Shown: piece by piece, positions 35,609 to 43,325 of the stretch
Position numbering within the stretch: the first letter of the stretch is position 1
Layout of the letters: each line of letters begins with the position of its first letter
DNA from: Chromobacterium rhizoryzae
GTDB taxonomy: Bacteria > Pseudomonadota > Gammaproteobacteria > Burkholderiales > Chromobacteriaceae
DNA: 64,000 nt
NCBI RefSeq assembly: GCF_020544465.1
Contig: NZ_CP066126.1
Coordinates: forward strand, 3,348,001 to 3,412,000
Reading direction: 5' to 3'
Notes under the pieces: model-generated
The model's input: only the letters and a program-made list of their open reading frames with translations
The model's database searches: none
Told to the model about the DNA's origin: nothing
Position numbers and translations under genes: made by a program

Positions 35609-35653
35609 TTGAATTGGAACCATAACAGTTTTACAATTTCAAAACTGTTATGG
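35609..35653 (+). promoter_or_regulatory. MocR promoter with 13-bp inverted-repeat operator
   Basis: CCATAACAGTTTT (35620-35632) and AAAACTGTTATGG (35641-35653) form a perfect inverted repeat with an 8-base spacer. TTGAAT (35609-35614) and TACAAT (35632-35637), 17 bp apart, make a plausible promoter for the MocR gene with the operator over its -10. It lies in the LysE/MocR divergent gap. Confidence 0.75.
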
Positions 35654-35677
35654 TCGTTTTTGCGGAAAATTGTACCG

Positions 35678-37135
35678 ATGGCGACCCCCACATCTGTCAG
35701 CGAGGCCCCCAGCATGAGCGACGAACCCCTCTATCAGCAGTTGGTCAACGAATGGATCACCCTGATCCAGACCGGCGTGGTGCAACCCGGAGAACGGCTG
35801 CCCTCGGTGCGCAAGGCCTGCGAAATGCACAAGGTCAGCCCGTCCACCATCCTGATGACTTACCGCACGCTGGAGGACCGCGGCCTGATCGAGGCGCGGC
35901 CGCAATCCGGCTTCTACGTCAAATCCGCCGCCACCCTGCCGCTGCCGCGCATGCGCCGGCAAAGCGCCGCCCACCACGCCGGCGAGGTGGTGGACCAGAT
36001 CGAAGCGGTGATGACGGCGCAGACGCGGGAGGATTTCATCGACCTGTCCTTGGCCAGCCCGCGCGGCAGCGACTTCTACCCCACCACCCGCTTCAAGCAC
36101 ATCATGGGGCGGCTGCTGCGCCAGCACCCGGAGCTGACCACCGATTACCCGTTTCCGCCCGGCTCGGAACGGCTGCGCCGCCAGATCGCCCAGCGCGCGG
36201 TCAGCTGGGGCTGCGTGCTGGCCGCCGAGGACTTGGTGATCACCAACGGCTGCACCGAGGCGCTGCAACTGGCCTTGCGCGCCTGCTGCAAGCCGGGCGA
36301 CACCGTGGGCCTGGAATCGCCCACTTATTTCGCGCTGCTGCCCACGCTGAAGAACCTGGGCCTGAGCGTGATCGAAATTCCCACCCATCCGGCCAACGGC
36401 CTGTCGCTGGACGCGCTGGAACTCTTGCTGTCGGAGAAAAGGCTGAACGCCATCGTGGCCATGCCCACCGTGCACAATCCGCTGGGCTGCACCATGCCGG
36501 CCGAGGCCAAGCAAAGGCTGGCGGCGCTGGTCAACGAACACCAGGTGCCGCTGATCGAGGACGTGCCGCACGCCGATCTGCACTACGACGGCGCCACCCC
36601 GGACGCGGTCAAGGCCTATGACCGCGACGGCTGGGTGCTGCTGTGCTCCAGCTACAGCAAGACCCTGGCGCCGGGTTTTCGCATCGGCTGGATCGCGCCC
36701 GGGCGCTTCTTGCGGGAAGTGACGCGGCTGAAGTTCGCCAGCTCGCTGGCCCAGCCGCGCTTACTGGAGGAAACGCTGGCGGAATATCTGGAAACCGGCG
36801 GCTACGACCACCACCTGCGGCTGATCCGCCGCCACTTCATGAGCCAGATGGAAAGGCTGCGCGGCACCGTCGCCAGCTGCTTCCCGGCTCAGACGCGGGC
36901 CACCTCGCCGTCCGGCGGCTGCCTGCTGTGGGTGGAGCTGCCCAGCGGCGTGGACACCATGACATTGTTCCAGACAGCGCTGGCCGAACGCATCACCATC
37001 GCGCCCGGCACGCTGTACTCGGCCAAGGGGCGCTACCGCAATTGCGTGCGGCTGTCCTGCTGCTATCCGTGGAACCCGGCGTACGAACGCGCCTTGCGGC
37101 GCGTGGGGGAACTGGCGGGAGAGATGGCCGACTGA
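35678..37135 (+). CDS. MocR-type regulator (GntR HTH fused to aminotransferase fold)
   Basis: A 485-residue PLP-dependent regulator. The GntR winged helix is at the N-terminus (YQQLVNEWITLIQTGVVQPGERLPSVRKACE, then VSPSTILMTYRTLEDRGLIEARPQSGFYV), followed by a class I aminotransferase domain with HNPLG and the PLP lysine in SSYSKTLAPGFRIGW. Such proteins sense PLP adducts of amino acids. ATG 35678 is used; ATG 35714 (MSDEPLYQQL) is equally plausible, and still-longer starts would read through the operator. It probably controls the divergent LysE exporter and itself. Confidence 0.92.
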   Translation: MATPTSVSEAPSMSDEPLYQQLVNEWITLIQTGVVQPGERLPSVRKACEMHKVSPSTILMTYRTLEDRGLIEARPQSGFYVKSAATLPLPRMRRQSAAHHAGEVVDQIEAVMTAQTREDFIDLSLASPRGSDFYPTTRFKHIMGRLLRQHPELTTDYPFPPGSERLRRQIAQRAVSWGCVLAAEDLVITNGCTEALQLALRACCKPGDTVGLESPTYFALLPTLKNLGLSVIEIPTHPANGLSLDALELLLSEKRLNAIVAMPTVHNPLGCTMPAEAKQRLAALVNEHQVPLIEDVPHADLHYDGATPDAVKAYDRDGWVLLCSSYSKTLAPGFRIGWIAPGRFLREVTRLKFASSLAQPRLLEETLAEYLETGGYDHHLRLIRRHFMSQMERLRGTVASCFPAQTRATSPSGGCLLWVELPSGVDTMTLFQTALAERITIAPGTLYSAKGRYRNCVRLSCCYPWNPAYERALRRVGELAGEMAD

Positions 37136-37136
37136 A

Positions 37137-38111
37137 TCAGGCCGGACGGCCGCTACGCGGCGGCTGGGCGCGCACCGCGGCGCGCGAAGAGGACGGCGCG
37201 GACGACGGCGCCACCGCCGGCGCATGCTGCGGCGCGGACGCCGGCGGCGTGGCCTGCGACGGCAACGGACCGCCCGGCTCGCGGCCGGCCGGTTCGCGCG
37301 CGAACTGAGTATCGTCCGCCTTGCCCGGCGACAGCCAGCGCACCGCGGACAGATCGCCGTCCACCTTGGCCTTGGCCACGTCCTTGCAAGTCAGACACAC
37401 CGGCACGCCCTTGCGCGCCTTCAAAGCCTGGTCCACCCGCGCGCCGAACACCACCGCGGACTTTTGCTTCTGCCAGGCCAGCAGCGTTTCGGCCAACATC
37501 GGGAAGGAAGGATCGTCCTGCTTGTAGTGATTGCGGTAAGCGGTCAGCCACAGTTCGCCGGCGGCGTCCTGATTCAGCAACACGGTCTGATAAGCCACCG
37601 TGACCGCGTCGCCGCGGCCCACAGTCTTGGACAGCAGCAAGGCGTCGTCGTTTTTCATGCGCACGCAGCCATGGCTGCGGAAACCGGGCACCGAGCCGGG
37701 CGCGTTGGTGCCGTGAAAGCCCAGGCCCAGCTTGGCCTCGCCGAAACGAATGAAGACCGGCCCCAGCGGGTTCTTGGGCCCCGGCGGCACCACGGTCTGC
37801 ACTTCCTTGCCGCTGCGGCGCATTTCTTCCTGGATGGAGCGCGGCACATGCCAGGCCGGCGCCTTGTAAATGCCGGTAATGTCAAAGCTGCCGATCGGCG
37901 TCTGGGTCAGCATCTTGCCCACCGCCACCGGATAGATCTTGGACAGCCTGCCGTCCTGGTACTGGAACAGCCGCGCCTGCGGCAGGTTCAGCACCAAGTG
38001 CAGGCCCGCGGGGTTGACCTGCACATCAGGCTCGGGAATCACCGCCGCGCCGACAAACGGCGCCACGCCAAGCCCAAGCCAACCCAACAGCCCAACACAT
38101 CGCTTCAACAT
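37137..38111 (-). CDS. L,D-transpeptidase (YkuD domain), secreted
   Basis: A 324-residue periplasmic L,D-transpeptidase that would crosslink peptidoglycan or attach proteins to it. It has a signal peptide (MLKRCVGLLGWLGLGVAPFVGAA), the YkuD domain from about residue 38 to 180 with the catalytic motif HGTNAPGS...SHGCVRM (Cys near 150), and a Pro/Ala/Ser-rich low-complexity tail over the last 60 residues. The tail has no domain I recognise. It is convergent with the MocR gene, 1 bp between the stops. Confidence 0.92.
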   Translation of the reverse strand: MLKRCVGLLGWLGLGVAPFVGAAVIPEPDVQVNPAGLHLVLNLPQARLFQYQDGRLSKIYPVAVGKMLTQTPIGSFDITGIYKAPAWHVPRSIQEEMRRSGKEVQTVVPPGPKNPLGPVFIRFGEAKLGLGFHGTNAPGSVPGFRSHGCVRMKNDDALLLSKTVGRGDAVTVAYQTVLLNQDAAGELWLTAYRNHYKQDDPSFPMLAETLLAWQKQKSAVVFGARVDQALKARKGVPVCLTCKDVAKAKVDGDLSAVRWLSPGKADDTQFAREPAGREPGGPLPSQATPPASAPQHAPAVAPSSAPSSSRAAVRAQPPRSGRPA

Positions 38112-38251
38112 ACCGCACCATATCTAAAATCACTATTGTTCGATTCTAACAGAAAGCGTGGGAAAGCAAGATTCTGACTATTACCAAGCCCCTGCCGCCT
38201 CCGGGCCGTCGCTAATATTGTCGGTTTTACGCCAGCATAGCCGGCTTGAGC

Positions 38252-38755
38252 TCAAAACGCAGGCCAATGCGCCAAAACCCAGGCCGCCGCGTACAGGCCC
38301 AGGCCGAAACTGGCGTGCGCCGCCAGGCTGCGCCGGCGCGACAGCCATGGCCGCGGTGTTTTCGACGCGAAGAAACCCGCGCCCATCGCCGGCTGCATCA
38401 GCAGGAAAGGCGCCGCCGCGCTGGCGAGGCCGAACAAGAGCGCGGGCCCCGGCGTCGGCGCGCGCCACCAAAGCTCGCCGCACGCGGCCAGCAACAACAG
38501 CGCGAAGACGACGCCAATCAAATAATGCGCCAGCCAGCCCAGCGCCCGCTCGCCGCGCGCCGGCTCGGCGCGGGCGATGCTTGCGTGGCGGAAGCGGCCG
38601 CGCCGCCAATGCGCCATCCAGCGCCCCACCAGCGCGTAATCCAGCGACGGCGTGCCAAAGCTTCGCCGCAGCCAGTACGCCCACGCGTCCATCACCGCCG
38701 TGGCGCCTACGCCCACCAGCGCGCCGCGCGCCAACCATTCCGTCACCGCATCCAT
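38252..38755 (-). CDS. DUF2938 family membrane protein
   Basis: A 167-residue inner-membrane protein of the DUF2938 family, function unknown. It has four hydrophobic stretches, including ALVGVGATAVMDAWAYWL at the N-terminus and HYLIGVVFALLLLAACG in the middle, plus LMQPAMGAGFFASKTPRP, a conserved motif of the family. It is divergent from the ArsR-rhodanese gene, and in other proteobacteria I recall the same pairing, so joint control by that regulator is inferred. Confidence 0.82.
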   Translation of the reverse strand: MDAVTEWLARGALVGVGATAVMDAWAYWLRRSFGTPSLDYALVGRWMAHWRRGRFRHASIARAEPARGERALGWLAHYLIGVVFALLLLAACGELWWRAPTPGPALLFGLASAAAPFLLMQPAMGAGFFASKTPRPWLSRRRSLAAHASFGLGLYAAAWVLAHWPAF

Positions 38756-38834
38756 GCCCTCTCCCCATCAACCATTCAATGCCCACGCCGCGCCCGACGC
38801 GACGCCGGCGCTGACAAACGCCAGCCAATAGACT

Positions 38835-38860
38835 ATCATTAAATAGATTGATTGAATGAT
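38835..38860. promoter_or_regulatory. Probable ArsR-type operator
   Basis: ATCATT (38835-38840) and AATGAT (38855-38860) are inverted arms around AAATAGATTGATTG, giving an AT-rich imperfect palindrome typical of ArsR operators. It lies 17 bp before the regulator start and 80 bp from the DUF2938 start. Confidence 0.6.
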
Positions 38861-38876
38861 ATTTTGAAGGCCGTCC

Positions 38877-39584
38877 ATGACCAGCACTCTCCCGCCCGCT
38901 CCGGAACGCTTCGCCGACCTGGCCGACCTGGCCCGCACGCTGAGCCACGCCCACCGACTGTTGCTGCTGGAACACATCGCCCAAAGCGAGCGCCCGGTTG
39001 AGCGGCTGGCCGAGCTGGCCGGCCTGTCCATCGCCAACGCCTCGCAACACCTGCAACACCTGAAGCGCGCCGGACTGGTCCTATCGCGCCGCGACGGCAA
39101 GCGCGTGATGTACCGGCTGGGCGACGGCCCCATTCTGTCCGTGCTGGACGCGCTGCGCCGTCAGGCCGAGCACCGCCGCGCCGCCGTCCGCGCGCTGCTG
39201 GACGACGCCGCCGCCCGGCCCGAGACGCTGGACGGCGTCACGCTGGACGAGCTGCTGCGCCGCTTGGGCGACGGCGACCTCATCCTGCTGGATGTGCGGC
39301 CGGCGGACGAGTACGCCGCCGGCCATCTGCCCGGCGCGCTCAACCTGCCGCCGGAGCGGTTGGAACACGGCCTGGAACAGCTCAGCGCCGGCGCCGAAAT
39401 CATCGCCTATTGCCGCGGCCCCTTCTGCATGCTGTCCACCCAGGCGGTGGCCGCCTTGCGCGCCCGCGGCCTGAACGCCAGGCGGCTGGACAGCGGCTTC
39501 CCGCAATGGAAAGCGGCCGGGCTGGAGGTCGAAACCGGCGCGCCGGCCGGCGCGGACAAAAAACCCCTGCGCGTTGCCGGATAA
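38877..39584 (+). CDS. ArsR-family regulator fused to a rhodanese domain
   Basis: A 235-residue two-domain protein. Residues 1-100 form an ArsR winged helix (RLAELAGLSIANASQHLQHLKRAG, then SRRDGKRVMYRLGD); residues 120-220 form a rhodanese domain with the active-site loop YCRGPFCMLS carrying two cysteines (about residues 179-184). This architecture suggests sensing of sulfane sulfur or another thiol-reactive signal, using the rhodanese Cys. It is divergent from the DUF2938 gene and 44 bp upstream of rlmD. Confidence 0.9.
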   Translation: MTSTLPPAPERFADLADLARTLSHAHRLLLLEHIAQSERPVERLAELAGLSIANASQHLQHLKRAGLVLSRRDGKRVMYRLGDGPILSVLDALRRQAEHRRAAVRALLDDAAARPETLDGVTLDELLRRLGDGDLILLDVRPADEYAAGHLPGALNLPPERLEHGLEQLSAGAEIIAYCRGPFCMLSTQAVAALRARGLNARRLDSGFPQWKAAGLEVETGAPAGADKKPLRVAG

Positions 39585-39628
39585 TTTGAGAAAATCGCCG
39601 CTTTCCGTTTGATTTTCCAAGCAACACC

Positions 39629-41167
39629 ATGACGCACAAACAGACTATCGCCCAGGTCGAGTCGCTGGACCACGAAGGCCGGGGAGTCGCCCACGTCGAT
39701 GGCAAGACCATCTTCATCGACGGCGCGCTGCCTTATGAAACCGTGGTCTACAGCGCCTATCGCAAAAAGTCTTCCTACGAGAACGCCAACACCAGCCAGG
39801 TGCTGAAGGAAAGCTTTCTGCGCACACAGCCGCGCTGTCCGCATTACGGCACCTGCGGCGGCTGTTCGATGCAGCATGTGGAGTTCTCCGCCCAAGTGGC
39901 GGTCAAGCAAAGGGTGCTGGAAGACAATCTGGCCCGCATCGGCCGGGTCAAGCCGCAACAGGTACTGACGCCCATCGCCGGCCCGGCCTGGCACTACCGC
40001 CACCGCGCGCGGATGTCGGCGCGGCTGGTGGAGAAAAAGGGCGGCGTGCTGGTGGGCTTCCACGAGAAGCGCTCCACCTACATCACCGACATGAGCGAAT
40101 GCCACATCCTGCCGCGTCATATCTCGGACCTGATCGTGCCGCTGCGCGAGATGATCTACAAGCTGTCGATCAACAACCGCATGCCCCAGGTGGAGCTGGC
40201 GGTGGGCGACAAGGTGGACATCCTGGTGTTCCGCAATATGGAAGCCATCAACGACGCCGACCACGCGCTGCTGCGCGCCTTCTCCGACGCCCACGGCAGC
40301 AAGGAGCGGCCCTTGCAGATGTGGCTGCAGCCCAAGGGCCCGGACACCTGTTATCCGGTCTACCCGCTGGACGCGCCCAAGCTGACTTACAGCCTGCCGG
40401 AATACCGCGTGGAGATGCCCTACTACCCCACCGAGTTCACCCAGGTGAACCCCGAGATCAACGCGGTCATGGTGGCGCGCGCGCTGAAATTCCTGGACCC
40501 GCGGCCGGGCGAGCGCATCGCCGACATGTTCTGCGGCATCGGCAACTTCACCCTGCCCATCGCCCGGTCCGGCGCCGAGGTGCACGGCATGGAAGGCAGC
40601 CAGCCCCTGGTCAAGCGCGCGGTGGAAAACGCCACCCACAACGGCCTGCAGGACAAGGTCAGCTATGAGATGGCCAATCTGTTCGAAGTCACCGAGGAGT
40701 CCTTCGCCGCGCTCGGCCGCTTCGACAAGATGCTGGTGGACCCGCCGCGCGACGGCGCGGTGCAGCTGCTGAAGGCCATCACCGAGGACACCGCGCCCAA
40801 ACGCATCGTCTACGTGTCCTGTAATCCGGCCACGCTGGCGCGCGACGCCAATGTGCTGGTGCACACCAAGGGCTACACGCTGAAGGCGGCCGGCATCATC
40901 AATATGTTCCCGCACACCGCCCACGTGGAGTCCGTGGCCTGGTTCGAAAAAACCGGCCCGTGCAAGAGCCGCAGCGAAATCGCCGCGATCGAAGCCGCCG
41001 AGGAAGCCGAACGCGAGGCGGTGAAAGCGGCGCAGCGCGCCGAGGCGGCGGCGGAAGCCGCCAAGAAGGAGCAGGAGCTGGCTGAAAAGGCCGCGGCCAA
41101 GCAGGCCCGCCGCGATTATTATTTCGCCGAACAAGCCCGCCGCGAAGCGGAACAGCAAGCGCAATAG
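39629..41167 (+). CDS. rlmD: 23S rRNA (uracil1939-C5)-methyltransferase RlmD with C-terminal extension
   Basis: RlmD (RumA) methylates U1939 of 23S rRNA. The 512-residue protein has an N-terminal TRAM domain, the Fe-S cluster cysteines Cys70, Cys76 and Cys79 in CPHYGTCGGC plus a fourth Cys in SECHIL, the SAM region DMFCGIGNFTLPIA, and the catalytic Cys in YVSCNPATLARD. After the usual end (WFEKTG) comes about 75 extra residues, strongly Ala/Glu/Lys-rich and predicted helical, which E. coli RlmD does not have. A terminator follows at 41181. Confidence 0.95.
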   Translation: MTHKQTIAQVESLDHEGRGVAHVDGKTIFIDGALPYETVVYSAYRKKSSYENANTSQVLKESFLRTQPRCPHYGTCGGCSMQHVEFSAQVAVKQRVLEDNLARIGRVKPQQVLTPIAGPAWHYRHRARMSARLVEKKGGVLVGFHEKRSTYITDMSECHILPRHISDLIVPLREMIYKLSINNRMPQVELAVGDKVDILVFRNMEAINDADHALLRAFSDAHGSKERPLQMWLQPKGPDTCYPVYPLDAPKLTYSLPEYRVEMPYYPTEFTQVNPEINAVMVARALKFLDPRPGERIADMFCGIGNFTLPIARSGAEVHGMEGSQPLVKRAVENATHNGLQDKVSYEMANLFEVTEESFAALGRFDKMLVDPPRDGAVQLLKAITEDTAPKRIVYVSCNPATLARDANVLVHTKGYTLKAAGIINMFPHTAHVESVAWFEKTGPCKSRSEIAAIEAAEEAEREAVKAAQRAEAAAEAAKKEQELAEKAAAKQARRDYYFAEQARREAEQQAQ

Positions 41168-41180
41168 TCCCGCATGCGAC

Positions 41181-41213
41181 AAGCCTCCGGCCATGGCCGG
41201 GGGCTTTATTTTT
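41181..41213 (+). terminator. Terminator after rlmD
   Basis: GCCTCCGGCC-AT-GGCCGGGGGC forms the stem (one bulge) and TTTATTTTT follows. Confidence 0.8.
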
Positions 41214-41239
41214 GAGCCGGCCGCACAGCTTGTTTGATC

Positions 41240-41316
41240 AAACCGGCTGGTTTGCGACAGCGGATAAGCGCACAGTGGCGGGCGAATGCGTTTTACATGG
41301 AAGCGGCAATCGCTTC
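41240..41316 (+). promoter_or_regulatory. Inverted repeats upstream of the nucleoside transporter gene
   Basis: Two small inverted repeats lie in the 211-bp leader: AAACC-GGCT-GGTTT (41240-41253) and GAAGCG-GCAAT-CGCTTC (41300-41316, with flanking CATG / ATG). They may be regulator sites; no known consensus is matched. The ribosome site for the transporter is weak. Confidence 0.4.
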
Positions 41317-41424
41317 ATGTCAAAATTCGCCGTTCGCCAATCAACAACACAAGCACACACACAGCGGGCGCGCCCGCCAACATCGCCGCTCCTGCCTGAA
41401 GGACGGCCCATCAAGGCAATAGAT

Positions 41425-42609
41425 ATGCACATACTTCAATTCGTCTTCGGACTGCTGGTTGTCTTCCTGCTGACCCAAGTGGTGGCGCGCGACCGCAAGA
41501 ACATCAAGATCCGCTACGTGCTGCAACTGATCGTGGTGGAGATGGCGCTGGCCTACTTCCTGCTGCACTCCAGCTACGGCCTGACCCTGGTGGGCGGCGT
41601 GGCCGGCGTGTTCGATAAATTGATGAGCTACGCCGGCGAAGGCACCAACTTCGTGTTCGGCGGCCTGCTCAATCAGGGCGAGTTCAGCTTCTTCCTCAAG
41701 GTGCTGATGCCCATCGTCTACATCTCGGTGCTGATCGGCATCCTGCAGCACATCCGCGTGCTGCCCTGGGTGATACGCGGCATCGGCTGGGTGCTGGCCA
41801 AGATCAGCGGCATGGGCAAGATCGAGTCCTTCAACGCCGTCGGCTCCATGATCGTGGGCCAGTCCGAGAACTTCATCGCCTACAAGAACATCATCGGCAG
41901 CTTCTCGGAAAAGCGCATGTACACGCTGGCCGCCACCGCCATGTCCACGGTGTCCATGTCCATCGTCGGCTCCTATATGCAGATCATCCAGCCGCGTTTC
42001 GTGGTCACCGCGCTGATTCTCAATCTGTTCAGCACCTTCGTCATCCTGTCGCTGATCAACCCCTACGACGCCAGCCGCGACGACGATGAACTGATCAGCG
42101 CCGAAGCCGCCCACCGCATGTCCTTCTTCGAAATGCTGGGCGACTACATCATGGCCGGCTTCAAGATCGCCGTGATCGTCGGCGCGATGCTGATCGGCTT
42201 CATCGCGCTGATCACCACCGTCAACCACCTCTTCGACGCCGTCTTCGGCGTGAACTTCCAGTATGTGCTGGGCTATGTGTTCTATCCCTTCGCCTGGTTG
42301 ATGGGCATTCCGGCCGCCGACATCATGCCGGCCAGCAGCATCATGGCCACCAAATTGGTGACCAATGAGTTCGTGGCGATGATGGAATTGAAAAAGCTCA
42401 CCGCCCAGCTGTCGGAATACACCATAGGCGTGATCTCCATCTTCCTGGTGTCCTTCGCCAACTTCAGCTCCATCGGCATCATCGCCGGCGCGGTCAAGGG
42501 CCTGGACGAGGAGCGCGGCAATATGGTGTCCCGCTTCGGCCTGAAGCTGGTGTACGGTTCCACCCTGGTCAGCATTCTGTCGGCGCTGATCGGCGGCCTG
42601 GTGCTCTAA
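41425..42609 (+). CDS. Concentrative nucleoside transporter (NupC family)
   Basis: A 394-residue inner-membrane CNT-family importer that couples nucleoside uptake to H+ or Na+. Evidence: multiple hydrophobic segments, GMGKIESFNAVGSMIVGQSEN with the conserved G-x-SE-x-N element, ALILNLFSTFVILSLINPY, and the C-terminal FANFSSIGIIAGAVKGL typical of NupC. It looks closer to the YeiJ/YeiM/PsuT-type group than to E. coli NupC, so pseudouridine or another nucleoside is possible. A terminator lies downstream. Confidence 0.9.
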   Translation: MHILQFVFGLLVVFLLTQVVARDRKNIKIRYVLQLIVVEMALAYFLLHSSYGLTLVGGVAGVFDKLMSYAGEGTNFVFGGLLNQGEFSFFLKVLMPIVYISVLIGILQHIRVLPWVIRGIGWVLAKISGMGKIESFNAVGSMIVGQSENFIAYKNIIGSFSEKRMYTLAATAMSTVSMSIVGSYMQIIQPRFVVTALILNLFSTFVILSLINPYDASRDDDELISAEAAHRMSFFEMLGDYIMAGFKIAVIVGAMLIGFIALITTVNHLFDAVFGVNFQYVLGYVFYPFAWLMGIPAADIMPASSIMATKLVTNEFVAMMELKKLTAQLSEYTIGVISIFLVSFANFSSIGIIAGAVKGLDEERGNMVSRFGLKLVYGSTLVSILSALIGGLVL

Positions 42610-42628
42610 ACCGGCCCCTCCTCCGCCA

Positions 42629-42660
42629 ACAGGCCCGGTCTATGCCGGGCCTGTTTCATT
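42629..42660 (+). terminator. Terminator after the nucleoside transporter
   Basis: CAGGCCCGG-TCTATG-CCGGGCCTG followed by TTTCATTT. It sits between convergent genes. Confidence 0.8.
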
Positions 42661-42667
42661 TCCCGCC

Positions 42668-42967
42668 TCAAGCCACCTTGTCGAGGAAAATCAGCTTGAT
42701 CGGCTCAGCCAGCAATTCATCGAAGCGCTTTTCGAAGGCCCGGAAGTAAGGCGCGGCCAAATGCTCGTCCAGCGCGGCGCGGCTGACGAAGGCTTCCCGC
42801 ATGTAAAAGCTGCCCGGCTCGTCCGTGAGTTCGAACAAGGTGTAATCGAGGTTGCCCGCCTCGCGGCGAGTGGGCTCGACCAAGGCGGTCAAGGCCTCGC
42901 GCAAGGCGTCGCGCTGGCCGGGCTTGGCCTTGAGCACGGCGATGCTGGTCAGGGGTAATGTCGTCAT
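42668..42967 (-). CDS. Antibiotic biosynthesis monooxygenase (ABM/YgiN-like) domain protein
   Basis: A 99-residue dimeric ferredoxin-like-fold protein of the ABM family, similar to YgiN quinol monooxygenase. Family marks are VLKAKPGQRDALREAL, EAGNLDYTLFELTDEPGSFYMRE and HLAAPYFRAF. The start ATGACGACATTA follows ACGGAGAACC; a longer frame would read into repeat DNA, which I exclude. The function is not known beyond possible oxygenation or small-molecule handling. Confidence 0.88.
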   Translation of the reverse strand: MTTLPLTSIAVLKAKPGQRDALREALTALVEPTRREAGNLDYTLFELTDEPGSFYMREAFVSRAALDEHLAAPYFRAFEKRFDELLAEPIKLIFLDKVA

Positions 42968-42986
42968 GATGCGGTTCTCCGTTCTT

Positions 42987-43128
42987 AGAGCCTGTTCAAA
43001 GTCTGCTGCGCTTCGGCGATACGGCGTTGAAACCGAGCTCAAAATGCTCATGTACCGCTTGTACATTCCGCTTTCTCGCTCGTTTTCGCCTTGTCTCGCT
43101 CTGGCTCGCAAGACTTTGAACAGGCTCT
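42987..43128 (+). repeat. Family 1 repeat, full copy
   Basis: A 142-bp copy. Ends AGAGCCTGTTCAAAGTC and GACTTTGAACAGGCTCT are a perfect 17-bp inverted repeat, the cleanest in the window. Core: TGCTCATGTACCGCTTGTAC then ATTCCGCTTTCTCGCTCG. It lies upstream of the ABM gene; 43129-43275 beyond it shows no gene. Confidence 0.94.
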
Positions 43129-43275
43129 TGGGATGATGATGCGGCGGCGGCGCGCTGGCCTACGCCTCAAACCGTCAGTATGAAGACGCCGCGCAAGGCC
43201 AAACAGACCGGCCGCGCGCAGACTCTTTCAATCCGGGTTTGAAAACGCCGCGCCACGCGCCACCCGGCGCCGGGC

Positions 43276-43305
43276 AATAAAAAAACCCGGCGCAAGCCGG
43301 GTTTT
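43276..43305 (-). terminator. Terminator after phosphofructokinase
   Basis: On the minus strand AACCCGGC-TTGC-GCCGGGTT is followed by a run of T (the AAAAAAA at 43279-43285 on the plus strand). It lies 21 bp after the stop. Confidence 0.85.
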
Positions 43306-43325
43306 CCATCCAGTGCTTCCCGCCC

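Noticed and set aside
43129..43275. Small ORF starting MKTPRKAKQTG near 43190
   Set aside because: Only 20 codons, no ribosome site, and no sign of conservation can be seen.
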